Shown here piece by piece: positions 43,519 to 49,565 of a DNA stretch of 64,000 bases (position 1 is its first letter; every line of letters begins with the position of its first letter). The notes beneath the pieces are model-generated. The model saw only the letters and a list, made by a program, of their open reading frames with translations. It was not told the DNA's origin and did not search any database. The stretch is taken from IMG/VR virus record IMGVR_UViG_3300020735_000007, positions 1 to 64,000 of that record; one strand, 5' to 3'. This stretch comes from a virus. Both the position numbers and the translations under genes were made by a program.

Positions 43519-43701
43519 TTAAAGGCTTACGTAAATATTGTTGTGGCAGAGGGGGCAGCAGACAGAGACAGAGTTACCATCTCTTTGGTCATATACCACA
43601 TGACCCTCAGAACGTTTGAAGCGAACTATGGTGCCGCAGTAGTGGCATTCACCCTTATAGGCGATGTCATCTGGCAATTTTCCTTTTTTAATAATCTCCA
43701 T
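43519..43701 (-). CDS. Small zinc-ribbon protein, 60 aa
   Basis: CHYCGTIVRFKR and VCCPLCHNNIYV provide two CxxC knuckles. GGAGGAG precedes the ATG at 43701; an ATG four codons upstream also has AGAGG, so the true start may be 43713. It begins just downstream of the terminator at 43736-43764. Confidence 0.65.
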   Translation of the reverse strand: MEIIKKGKLPDDIAYKGECHYCGTIVRFKRSEGHVVYDQRDGNSVSVCCPLCHNNIYVSL

Positions 43702-43735
43702 ACTCTCCTCCATATTAGCCTCTATGCTTAATACT

Positions 43736-43764
43736 ACAAAAAGACCCCAGTTTCCTGGGGTCTT
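43736..43764 (-). terminator. Intrinsic terminator, minus strand
   Basis: Perfect 10-bp stem AAGACCCCAG / CTGGGGTCTT with a GAAA loop, followed on the minus strand by TTTTTG. It ends the transcript of the 43859-44239 gene. A second 7-bp hairpin (GGACGCA/TGCGTCC, 43801-43832) lies between gene and terminator. Confidence 0.85.
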
Positions 43765-43858
43765 GAAGTTCAGTTGACGGATTTGCACTTGCCGTTCCAG
43801 AAGGACGCAGCCAAGCGCTACTCTTGCGTCCCTCTTGCCCCTAGCACTGAAGTTCTAC

Positions 43859-44239
43859 TTACAGACCGACCTCAGAGGCCAGCTTGCCAGCATCTTCCCA
43901 GCGGCCAAGAGTGCGGCGACTGACACCCAGATAATCAGCCATCTCGGTCTTGTTCATACCTTCGGCCTTGCGATACTCGCGCACGGTCTTGCTAGACTTG
44001 CTACGAGCCGGGGCCTCCTGTTCACACGCGCAACCCTCACACTCATCCTGGGCCTCTTCCTTGTCCCCAAGAGGCTGGATGTTGAGATTGCTGGGGTTGA
44101 GGAAATCATTGATGTTGATCTTCCCACTCAGCACCTTGAGAATAGTGCCAGGGAGATCCACCGGGACCGCACACCACTTCCCACTGCCAAGATCTTCAGC
44201 CAGGACTTCCACACCGTTGATAAGAAAACGCTTCGCCAT
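43859..44239 (-). CDS. HTH (XRE-like) regulator with an N-terminal extension, 126 aa
   Basis: The C-terminal 45 residues form a helix-turn-helix (VREYRKAEGMNKTEMADYLGVSRRTLGRWEDAG) typical of XRE-type repressors. The N-terminal 65 residues are unassigned and are followed by a CEGCAC cysteine cluster. It is more GC-rich than its neighbours. It has its own promoter (44286-44316) and terminator, so it is a single-gene unit, as regulators often are. Confidence 0.75.
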   Translation of the reverse strand: MAKRFLINGVEVLAEDLGSGKWCAVPVDLPGTILKVLSGKININDFLNPSNLNIQPLGDKEEAQDECEGCACEQEAPARSKSSKTVREYRKAEGMNKTEMADYLGVSRRTLGRWEDAGKLASEVGL

Positions 44240-44285
44240 TGTTGGCTCCTTTAAGTTAGAGGCATCGGCCTCGTTGTCATACTTT

Positions 44286-44316
44286 ATTATACCGTGTTCT
44301 AAGAGTTTTGTGGCAA
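44286..44316 (-). promoter_or_regulatory. Promoter, TTGCCA-19 bp-TATAAT class
   Basis: Minus-strand TTGCCACAAA with 19 bp from the hexamer to TATAAT. It drives the XRE-like regulator. It is the clearest example of the window's promoter class. Confidence 0.75.
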
Positions 44317-44334
44317 CTTATTTTCAGAAATTTT

Positions 44335-44850
44335 TCAGTCCCACAGTCCTGAAAATTCTTCTTTGAAGATCTTCATCCCAACTTCCCAACGAGTCTCTTT
44401 GTCAGCTATCCATACTTTGTATTCAGGAGTGTTGTAGTCAGGCATCCCTTCTTCTGAAAGCATCTCATACATGGCTTCAAAACCACTAACCATAACAATC
44501 AGTTGCTCCTGGTATTCTTCAGAAGTAGTTCCGAAAGGACAACCGTGATGGGTTTCCGTAAAATCAGCAGCCATCTCATGAAGAAGATAGGCCAATGTGT
44601 CGTTCATGTTCCAGAGATCCACATCGGCGTAGCCTCTGGTCATTCTCTGCCATTTGATAGAGAAGAACTGTGTATAATTATGAAGAGTGAACCAATGTAA
44701 CCACCAGCGAGAGCAAAACAAACGCCAGCTAGATGGGAAAATTGGGTACCAGAATCTGTAACTGTATGGTTTCTCCAATTTTTTACGAGAGAAAGATTGT
44801 CTCTTAGCATATTCAGTATTCACTGCTTGAATGAAATCCTTGGTTGGCAT
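44335..44850 (-). CDS. Hypothetical protein, 171 aa
   Basis: The start at 44850 is set by AGGAG; the frame continues upstream without a site. The protein is aromatic-rich (SYRFWYPIFPSSWRLF) with an acidic helical C-terminus and a TETHHGCPFG histidine-cysteine patch. It follows the GTATTAA element at 44868-44879. No family recognised. Confidence 0.6.
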   Translation of the reverse strand: MPTKDFIQAVNTEYAKRQSFSRKKLEKPYSYRFWYPIFPSSWRLFCSRWWLHWFTLHNYTQFFSIKWQRMTRGYADVDLWNMNDTLAYLLHEMAADFTETHHGCPFGTTSEEYQEQLIVMVSGFEAMYEMLSEEGMPDYNTPEYKVWIADKETRWEVGMKIFKEEFSGLWD

Positions 44851-44867
44851 TCCTTCTCCTATAAGCG

Positions 44868-44879
44868 TTAATACTGAAA
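44868..44879 (-). promoter_or_regulatory. Recurring GTATTAA leader element
   Basis: Minus-strand TTTCAGTATTAA, 18 bases before the 44335-44850 start. A variant of the 39037 and 42158 elements. Confidence 0.3.
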
Positions 44880-44880
44880 A

Positions 44881-45000
44881 GTTTGCGGGTTTAGATAAGC
44901 TAGCTAGACTTTCTAATTTTGCCGGGATGGAGAGGGTGCTTCCCTCTTGGCCCACACGTTACGACTGTCTCTGTTCATTTCTGAGTTAAGACCCGCAAAT
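44881..45000. ncRNA. Structured non-coding element, about 120 nt
   Basis: Closed by an 11-bp stem TTTGCGGGTTT / AGACCCGCAAA (44882-44892 with 44989-44999, one wobble). Inside is AGAGGG-TGCTT-CCCTCT (44931-44947). No coding frame with a start and ribosome-binding site. It lies between two minus-strand genes and immediately before a GTATTAA element. The long closing stem suggests a discrete folded RNA. Confidence 0.5.
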
Positions 45001-45004
45001 TTGT

Positions 45005-45199
45005 TTATTTTTTACTAAAAATATACAAGAATAAAAGAAGAATGCTGCAAAGAGAACCTATCGTAGTTAAGATTCCCCATAATTTCATAGCTCTACGCAC
45101 ACGAATAGCTTCTTTAGCAGCAAACGTGATTCTTTTTTCAAACTCTAAGTGAGCTTTTGCTATCATTTTTTCTTCGACTGACCTTCTTATCTGAGTCAT
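45005..45199 (-). CDS. Small membrane protein, 64 aa
   Basis: A charged N-terminal helix (about 38 residues) is followed by a single C-terminal transmembrane segment (WGILTTIGSLCSILLLFLYI) and a KK end. AGAGG lies 10 bases before the ATG. Function unknown. Confidence 0.6.
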   Translation of the reverse strand: MTQIRRSVEEKMIAKAHLEFEKRITFAAKEAIRVRRAMKLWGILTTIGSLCSILLLFLYIFSKK

Positions 45200-45247
45200 T
45201 TTAAAGTGACCTCTACTAGTAGATCAGAAGTCGAAAATATCAAAAAT

Positions 45248-45332
45248 TGGTGGATGAGGGTGGACTTGAACCACCGACCTTCTAAGATGAACTCAATCAC
45301 CACTAGATGCTCTTTCTCTGAGCTACTCACCC
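45248..45332 (-). tRNA. Atypical tRNA with a 10-nt expansion of the anticodon arm
   Basis: Acceptor GGGTGAG/CTCATCC, D stem GCTC/GAGC, anticodon stem TCTAG/TTAGA, variable AGGTC, T arm GGTGG-TTCAAGT-CCACC and an encoded CCA are all normal. The space between the two anticodon-stem strands is 17 nt instead of 7 and can extend the arm by a GGTGA/TCATC stem with a TTGAGT loop. The anticodon cannot be assigned; GTG (His) is one reading if the extra 10 nt are removed. Confidence 0.7.
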
Positions 45333-45339
45333 TTGAAAT

Positions 45340-45457
45340 TGGTGCCCGAAGCGGGAGTCGAACCCGCAAACCATGGATTTTGGGTGTGACTACCTCCATC
45401 CACCTACATTAGAGGAGTCGATAAGTCCATTGCATATGCCAATTCTGCTATTCGGGC
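45340..45457 (-). tRNA. tRNA with a 41-nt insertion in the anticodon loop, probably Leu-type
   Basis: Acceptor GCCCGAA/TTCGGGC, a Leu-like D arm (AATTGGCATA), anticodon stem ATGGA/TCCAT, T arm GCGGG-TTCGACT-CCCGC and an encoded CCA are intact. The anticodon loop spans 48 nt (45378-45425), beginning CTTA and ending AAAA. Exact removal of 41 nt could leave CTTAAAA, the loop of tRNA-Leu(TAA). The insert folds into GACT-CCTC/GAGG-T-AGTC. The variable loop is only 5 nt, short for Leu. Confidence 0.7.
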
Positions 45458-45509
45458 GTTGTAAAAGAAAAGGTAAACAAACTTTCCAATGTAATATGGA
45501 GGGTTTACC

Positions 45510-46205
45510 ATGAAAATAAGAAGCTATACAGAAGAACAATTTAAAGAAGTTGTAGCAAACTCATTAAGTATCCGTCAAGTGCTGCTAACTTTAAATTTAG
45601 CAGGAAGCGGGGGAGCTTACTTAGGATTCAAAAGAGCCGTGGAAGAGTGGAATGTGGATACCTCTCATTTCACTGGTCAACTTTGGAGCAAGGGAAGAAA
45701 ATTTGAACCAAAAAGAGATATTCAAGACTATTTATCTAATAAATTCACCATTCAATCGTTTAAACTAAAAAATAGATTGTTCCAGGAAGGTATATTTAGA
45801 AGAGAGTGTTCTGTTTGTAACCTTACAGAATGGAACGGAGAAGAGGCCCCCCTTGAATTAGATCATATAGATGGCAACCCTCAGAATAATCTTATTTCTA
45901 ATCTCAGAATTATTTGCCCTAACTGTCATGCTCAAACTGTGAATCATGCTGGAAGAAATAAACGTAAGACACCAAAAATGATAAAAATGACAAAAGAGCA
46001 AAAGGTGCATAAAGTGTGTGTCTGTGGAAAAATTATTAGCCCAAGAGCTAATAATTGCGTTTTGTGTTCAAGAGCAACTTCCCCAAAAATTCAATGGCCC
46101 TCAAAAGAAGAGATATTGAATAAACTAAAAATTTCTAACTTCACAGCATTAGCCAAAGAGCTTGGGGTGTCTGATAATGCTATCAGAAAATACTTGAAAA
46201 GATGA
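45510..46205 (+). CDS. HNH homing endonuclease, 231 aa, inside the tRNA cluster
   Basis: CSVCNLTEWNGEEAPLELDH and NLRIICPNCHAQT form the HNH/zinc core. A second Cys pair (CVCGK ... CVLC) and a C-terminal helix-turn-helix (FTALAKELGVSDNAIRKYL) would bind DNA. It is on the plus strand, between two minus-strand tRNA genes, with GGAGGG before the ATG. The orientation and the HTH tail are typical of mobile free-standing HNH genes. Confidence 0.85.
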   Translation: MKIRSYTEEQFKEVVANSLSIRQVLLTLNLAGSGGAYLGFKRAVEEWNVDTSHFTGQLWSKGRKFEPKRDIQDYLSNKFTIQSFKLKNRLFQEGIFRRECSVCNLTEWNGEEAPLELDHIDGNPQNNLISNLRIICPNCHAQTVNHAGRNKRKTPKMIKMTKEQKVHKVCVCGKIISPRANNCVLCSRATSPKIQWPSKEEILNKLKISNFTALAKELGVSDNAIRKYLKR

Positions 46206-46209
46206 TTGT

Positions 46210-46300
46210 TGGTAGCCCCACCCGGAATCGAACCGGGACGCTACTGTTATTTCGCATTGGAATTTGAAGCCAACGTGTCTACCAATTTCACCATGGGGCC
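46210..46300 (-). tRNA. tRNA-Leu (anticodon CAA)
   Basis: Acceptor GGCCCCA/TGGGGCT (first pair G-T), loop TTCAAAT giving anticodon CAA, a long class II variable arm (about 18 nt), T arm TCCCGG-TTCGATT-CCGGG and an encoded CCA. Stem pair 31-39 is a mismatch. Confidence 0.88.
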
Positions 46301-46373
46301 ATAAGCCAGCTTTTTAGCAGGAAGCTGGAAACTGTTCACCATTAACGTGTTCCAACCCCTTCATTATAACAGT

Positions 46374-46523
46374 CTAGTAAGACTTGGGGTGGTATCTTGG
46401 TAGAAATGGAGCTGCTGAGAATCGGATATACCGATTGGGAGAATGCACAATGCCTTTTATCATGTTTTCACAGCATTCATCCCACTGAGGCGATGCAGAT
46501 ACAAATCCTTCAGGATTCAACAA
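46374..46523 (-). CDS. Possible small protein, 49 aa, weak start
   Basis: An open frame with protein-like composition (PEGFVSASPQWDECCENM ... FSAAPFLPRYHPKSY) between tRNA-Leu and tRNA-Gln. Only TTG codons at 46523 and 46520 are available as starts, and no good ribosome-binding site is seen; the frame continues into the tRNA-Gln 3' end. Could be a decayed gene or chance. A CCAGCTT/AAGCTGG hairpin lies downstream near 46305-46327. Confidence 0.35.
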   Translation of the reverse strand: MLNPEGFVSASPQWDECCENMIKGIVHSPNRYIRFSAAPFLPRYHPKSY

Positions 46524-46537
46524 CTCAGCGACATTGA

Positions 46538-46611
46538 TGGTTAGGGCGACAGGACTTGAACCTGTAAGGGAACCTTCAAAGGGTTCTGGTTTACCATTAG
46601 CCTACACCCCA
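46538..46611 (-). tRNA. tRNA-Gln (anticodon TTG)
   Basis: Acceptor TGGGGTG/CGCCCTA, beginning with U as in other tRNA-Gln, anticodon stem GAACC/GGTTC with loop CTTTGAA, T arm ACAGG-TTCAAGT-CCTGT and an encoded CCA. Normal class I length. It begins 6 bases after the stop of the small gene upstream. Confidence 0.9.
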
Positions 46612-46617
46612 CTTGTG

Positions 46618-46755
46618 TTACTTCCTGCTAGCCCCCCTTCTCTGCAACTCAAAACGAGCCGCAGCGTGAAGAAGAGAGCCACTACTGATGACCGACTGCA
46701 ACTGCTCATCGGACATCTTTTGCACAGACTTGCTGTGCTTTGCTGATTGGGCCAT
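46618..46755 (-). CDS. Small basic protein, 45 aa, behind a leader peptide and hairpin
   Basis: Reads MAQSAKHSKSVQKMSDEQ and ends RRGASRK; helical, basic, serine-rich. GGAGG lies 6 bases before the ATG, but that site is inside a 10-bp hairpin (46761-46786) preceded by a five-codon ORF, so translation looks conditional. Just downstream is tRNA-Gln. Function unknown. Confidence 0.65.
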   Translation of the reverse strand: MAQSAKHSKSVQKMSDEQLQSVISSGSLLHAAARFELQRRGASRK

Positions 46756-46760
46756 AAGGC

Positions 46761-46786
46761 ACCTCCAAACGTTAAGCGTTGGAGGT
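46761..46786 (-). promoter_or_regulatory. Hairpin sequestering the ribosome-binding site of the 45-aa gene
   Basis: Minus strand: ACCTCCA-ACG, loop CTTAA, CGT-T-TGGAGGT, i.e. 10 bp with one bulged T. The 3' arm contains GGAGG, the only ribosome-binding site of the 46618-46755 gene. Confidence 0.7.
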
Positions 46787-46789
46787 TAT

Positions 46790-46807
46790 TCAGGTGAAAC
46801 GACTCAT
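46790..46807 (-). CDS. Leader peptide ORF, MSRFT
   Basis: ATG-AGT-CGT-TTC-ACC-TGA with AGGAG 7 bases upstream, ending 3 bases before the hairpin that covers the next gene's ribosome-binding site. A ribosome on it would cover or disturb the hairpin. The arrangement is that of translational attenuators such as erm leaders. Confidence 0.5.
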   Translation of the reverse strand: MSRFT

Positions 46808-46825
46808 GTATTGCTCCTATGTGTG

Positions 46826-46838
46826 TTAATACCCAATT
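46826..46838 (-). promoter_or_regulatory. Recurring GGGTATTAA leader element
   Basis: Minus-strand AATTGGGTATTAA, 19 bases before the leader-peptide start. One base different from the 39037 and 42158 copies. Confidence 0.35.
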
Positions 46839-46849
46839 TTTAGAAAAAT

Positions 46850-47519
46850 AAACGTAGCGGAAAGATTTGTCTTGGGTTTCTCTGTTATGGGCTTCATGTA
46901 ATCACGGTCCCCCATTTTCTCCGTCCCAAGTATCCGTTACGATTACCCATTCAACTTCTTTGCATCAATCAGCTTGGTTCTGGATTGTTAGTTCCCTATC
47001 GTTTCAGGAACAAGTAGCCGTTTTCTCCAGCTTACCGTGAATGGGACCAGTAAGAAACGTGTTAGTCGGATGGTGAGTTCTCGTTTGAGTCTTGTTGACC
47101 TCTCCCCCACTGTCATTTTGCTCATTTCAGCCTCTCAACTGAAACATCCGACCTTAGATTTTTTTGGGTGGTTGCCGATCTATCAACTTCCTTTCTCATC
47201 GCCAGCCCTTACGAGTTATGGCACCCTGATTTACATCCCTGGTCTTCATGCCTGTCCAGGGTGAGTCTTGGATTTTGCAGCGTAGTTCCTGTGACCGGGA
47301 GCTTACAACGTGCCTCCCTCAGTGTAGCACCAAGATACTTTTTGGAGTTTTACGAGTTGCTCCAGGTGGCTTTGCGAAGGCTCCTGACTAGCTAGCGGCT
47401 AGGTCGCAAACCTGCTCATTTGCTATCGCGCTAGTTCTCGTCCAGTTTCACAAAAGCAAGCCATTGACCTTTACAACATGGCGTTATTCCCGACAAAAGG
47501 GAGGTCTGTTGTTTCTCCT
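46850..47519 (-). ncRNA. Candidate giant structured non-coding RNA, about 670 nt
   Basis: No credible gene on either strand, yet many complementary pairs: GTCGGATG/CATCCGAC (47065-47072 with 47145-47152), TTTCAG/CTGAAA (47125-47130 with 47139-47144), CCCTGG/CCAGGG (47237-47242 with 47256-47261), GCAAA/TTTGC (47406-47410 with 47419-47423), CTTGGG/CCCAAG (46871-46876 with 46925-46930) and TCACGGT/ACCGTGA (46902-46908 with 47034-47040). The last two cross, so a pseudoknot is possible. Size, phage context and tRNA neighbours recall GOLLD and ROOL RNAs. Minus strand is assumed from the flanking tRNAs and the promoter at 48689. Confidence 0.5.
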
Positions 47520-48092
47520 TCACTTTTTGCTTTTGTGCTGCTGTGTACTGGAAAATGCTGCTGGGTCACTATCTCTAGCAACGATCTCTTCAAGAACTTT
47601 CTGAACTCTAATCATTTTAAGATTCTTTTGTTTATTATTTTCATGCCTACCTCTCCAAGTTGGAGTTTGACTATGGCAGTTTGGGCACAGACCCTCAAGA
47701 TTTTCTCTTGAATCATCATTGTTGTTCCCATTTTTATGATCTACTTCTAGAGTAATTGGAAGGCCAAACCAAGAATCAATCTTACATCTATTACATTTCA
47801 ACTCTTGTTCAACAATAACTCTGGCTCTTTTAGAATCCCAAGCCAAGTCTTCAAACTTTTTGGAAAACAGGTAATCAAATCTGGTGGTTCTCTTTTCTCT
47901 CATTTTATCTAGTTTATCTTTTAGTCTTACAAGTTCCTCTTCAGTTAAAGAAGCATGAAACTCTTTATTTTTTAATGATTTGAGTTTTTTACTCTCTTCA
48001 CTAAAATTTTGAGAATTTCTACATTTTAAGCTACAGAAGCTCTTTAGCCCTTTTCCTGGAGTGAACTCTGCCCCACATTTTTTACATTGCAT
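47520..48092 (-). CDS. HNH homing endonuclease, 190 aa
   Basis: The N-terminus has a zinc ribbon (CKKCGAEFTPGKG ... CSLKC). The HNH core is CNRCKIDSWFGLPITLEVDH, then LCPNCHSQT. GAGG lies 5 bases before the ATG. It sits inside the RNA cluster, between two tRNA genes and the large non-coding region, on the same strand. Like the plus-strand HNH at 45510 it is probably a mobile gene that targets the cluster. Confidence 0.85.
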   Translation of the reverse strand: MQCKKCGAEFTPGKGLKSFCSLKCRNSQNFSEESKKLKSLKNKEFHASLTEEELVRLKDKLDKMREKRTTRFDYLFSKKFEDLAWDSKRARVIVEQELKCNRCKIDSWFGLPITLEVDHKNGNNNDDSRENLEGLCPNCHSQTPTWRGRHENNKQKNLKMIRVQKVLEEIVARDSDPAAFSSTQQHKSKK

Positions 48093-48144
48093 ACGAACCT
48101 CATTAATTATGAATCAGAAAGTCTAGAAGTTCGATTCCTTATTT

Positions 48145-48247
48145 TGGTACGCCCACCTGGATTTGAACCAAGACACTCCGCACATCTAGCGGCTACCTTT
48201 CGGTGGTTGGGTATAGGCCAACTGTTCTACCATTAAACTATAGGCGC
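48145..48247 (-). tRNA. Atypical tRNA with a 33-nt variable region
   Basis: Acceptor GCGCCTA/TGGGCGT, D arm GTTTAATGGTAGAAC, stem GTTGG/CCAAC with loop CCTATAC, T arm CTTGG-TTCAAAT-CCAGG and an encoded CCA. Between anticodon and T arms are 33 nt forming two hairpins, ACC-GAAA-GGT and CCGC-TAGATGT-GCGG. Position 33 would be C, not U, if the loop is read as drawn (anticodon TAT), so the identity is uncertain. Confidence 0.65.
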
Positions 48248-48253
48248 ATTGAA

Positions 48254-48339
48254 TGGTCCTCCCCACGGGAGTTGAACCCGCTATTCCTTACGGAAGGTGA
48301 CTTAAAAGGCCACTGCCATCACCGTGTGGCAAAGGGAGG
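48254..48339 (-). tRNA. tRNA with Lys-type anticodon TTT and a class II-like variable arm
   Basis: Acceptor CCTCCCT/GGGGAGG, D arm GCCA-CACGGTGA-TGGC, anticodon stem GTGGC/GTCAC with loop CTTTTAA, variable region of 15 nt containing TTCC-GTAA-GGAA, T arm GCGGG-TTCAACT-CCCGT, and an encoded CCA. Lys tRNAs normally have a 5-nt variable loop, so this is about 10 nt too long. Only 6 bases separate it from the next tRNA. Confidence 0.75.
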
Positions 48340-48344
48340 GAGGA

Positions 48345-48682
48345 ATCTTACTGGACAGGCCCTATGTCTGCATAACTTTTGGCATCCGGTCTACCGAATG
48401 AACCATACCCTGTTGCTTACAGGAATCAGTAAGAGTTAAAAATTCACCGTCATGTGCTGATATCCACTAGCTCCACTTATGCACCTACTTCAACCGGGAA
48501 GGTCGAGCAGTCTGGAGTTACGGTTGGGTGGACTAATTAGTGAATGCTAGAGAACGCGACTCTCTTTAGCTAGACGCAAAACATCAGCGATTTAGGTGCG
48601 AATTAGCGCACCAAGCAAAATTTATTACACTTATCATATAATGTTGTCAAGGAATGAGTGCTGCACCCTGATGCTGCCCTCT
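48345..48682 (-). ncRNA. Structured leader RNA of the tRNA cluster
   Basis: Between the promoter at 48689 and the first tRNA there are about 340 nt with no gene. Clear hairpins: GGTGCG-CTAATT-CGCACC (48595-48612), CATTCGG-TAGA-CCGGATG (48383-48400) and GCTA..AGAGA/TCTCT..AGC (48546-48570). It may be a separate structured RNA or the 5' part of a larger one split by tRNAs and the HNH gene. Confidence 0.45.
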
Positions 48683-48688
48683 GTATGT

Positions 48689-48719
48689 ATTATACTCAAA
48701 GTCTGAAAATTTGTGGCAG
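48689..48719 (-). promoter_or_regulatory. Promoter, CTGCCA-19 bp-TATAAT class, for the RNA cluster
   Basis: Minus-strand CTGCCACAAA with 19 bp from the hexamer to TATAAT. It points into the leader RNA and the tRNA genes and overlaps nothing but the end of the 57-aa gene. Confidence 0.7.
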
Positions 48720-48720
48720 T

Positions 48721-48894
48721 TTATTTTTGATTTTCTTCTATCAGGAGTTGGTCCGAACGATGCTGATGGGTCAAACTCTCAATAAACAGAAGCCTTTTTT
48801 GAAGAAAATGAACATTGACAAGAAGAATAATGATAGAAGCAATCTCAATCGTCTGCCAAGGGTTCTCTAACATCTTCTGATAAAAAGAAATCAT
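48721..48894 (-). CDS. Small one-TM protein coupled to the endolysin, possible holin or spanin, 57 aa
   Basis: MISFYQKMLENPWQ leads into one hydrophobic segment (IEIASIIILLVNVHFL), then a charged tail. Its ATG overlaps the TGA of the GH46-like endolysin (ATGA). A single-TM protein next to a lysin suggests a lysis role such as holin, antiholin or inner spanin; position is the only evidence. Confidence 0.6.
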   Translation of the reverse strand: MISFYQKMLENPWQTIEIASIIILLVNVHFLQKRLLFIESLTHQHRSDQLLIEENQK

Positions 48895-49565
48895 AAAACG
48901 TCCTGTTCAGTAATTATATATCTCTGAGAGAAAACATTCAAGGGTAAACCCAATTTCCAGTTGTTCGCGTCAATGAAACTTTGAATGACATTCATTCTAT
49001 ATACTGTTCCAACCGTAGTAGTCCTGGAAGAAAGCCAAATCTTACGAGCCGCTACATATTGACGGACCCATTCCCACTGATTAAGATCTTGGGCCTTCAT
49101 AAACGAAATCACCGAATGCAATCCACCTTGAACCGTTGAGTCTAAGATTGTGAGAACTCCTAGAGGTTCTGTAATACCCATCTGAGCGGCTCTTCCTTTG
49201 GCTGTATCAAGAAATTGAGAAGCGAAAAAATTTTTCTGGGTAGTCATCATAATAGGATCAGCGGCGGCTTCCTTGAATTGATTTCGGAATGTCACCACAT
49301 CAATTTTGGTCGGATCAGGTATTTTTGAAGTAGCTGAATCGATAAAAGGGGAATCAATATGAGAACCTCCTGCAAGCTGATAAGCGGTCAATAACTTACC
49401 CATAGTCCCAGAAAGAAAGGAGGCCATGAGTAATCCCCCAGAAAGTTCATGAGTATTTGGATTAAAGTAAGTCTGACCAAAGAGATTGGGTCTACCATTC
49501 TCAAATGTTTCAACTACCGCAAGCATAGTTAAATCAGTTATTGTTAGATTCGCTATCGTGGTCAT
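48891..49565 (-). CDS. GH46 chitosanase/lysozyme-like endolysin, 224 aa
   Basis: LAVVETFENGRPN supplies a candidate catalytic glutamate. The later layout (DPIMMTTQKNFFASQF, GVLTILDSTVQGG) follows GH46 chitosanases, a fold used by some phage endolysins. A C-terminal block WVRQYVAARKIWLSS ... NNWKLGLPLN matches phage lysins of this type. Predicted to cut peptidoglycan glycan strands. The start at 49565 follows GAAAGG and lies inside the upstream gene end; the ATG nine codons earlier has no site. Confidence 0.65.
   Translation of the reverse strand: MTTIANLTITDLTMLAVVETFENGRPNLFGQTYFNPNTHELSGGLLMASFLSGTMGKLLTAYQLAGGSHIDSPFIDSATSKIPDPTKIDVVTFRNQFKEAAADPIMMTTQKNFFASQFLDTAKGRAAQMGITEPLGVLTILDSTVQGGLHSVISFMKAQDLNQWEWVRQYVAARKIWLSSRTTTVGTVYRMNVIQSFIDANNWKLGLPLNVFSQRYIITEQDVL

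Noticed and set aside
46374-46523. Confident call of the 49-aa frame between two tRNAs
   Set aside because: Composition is protein-like, but only TTG starts without a ribosome-binding site exist, so it is listed at low confidence only.
47037-47395. Plus-strand open frames in the large non-coding region
   Set aside because: They have no ribosome-binding site, an odd composition and opposite strand to the cluster, and they cross the paired segments. Chance ORFs.
46850-48092. Group I or II intron with its HNH endonuclease
   Set aside because: I could not find the conserved core elements of a group I intron or a domain V hairpin, and no split gene flanks the region.
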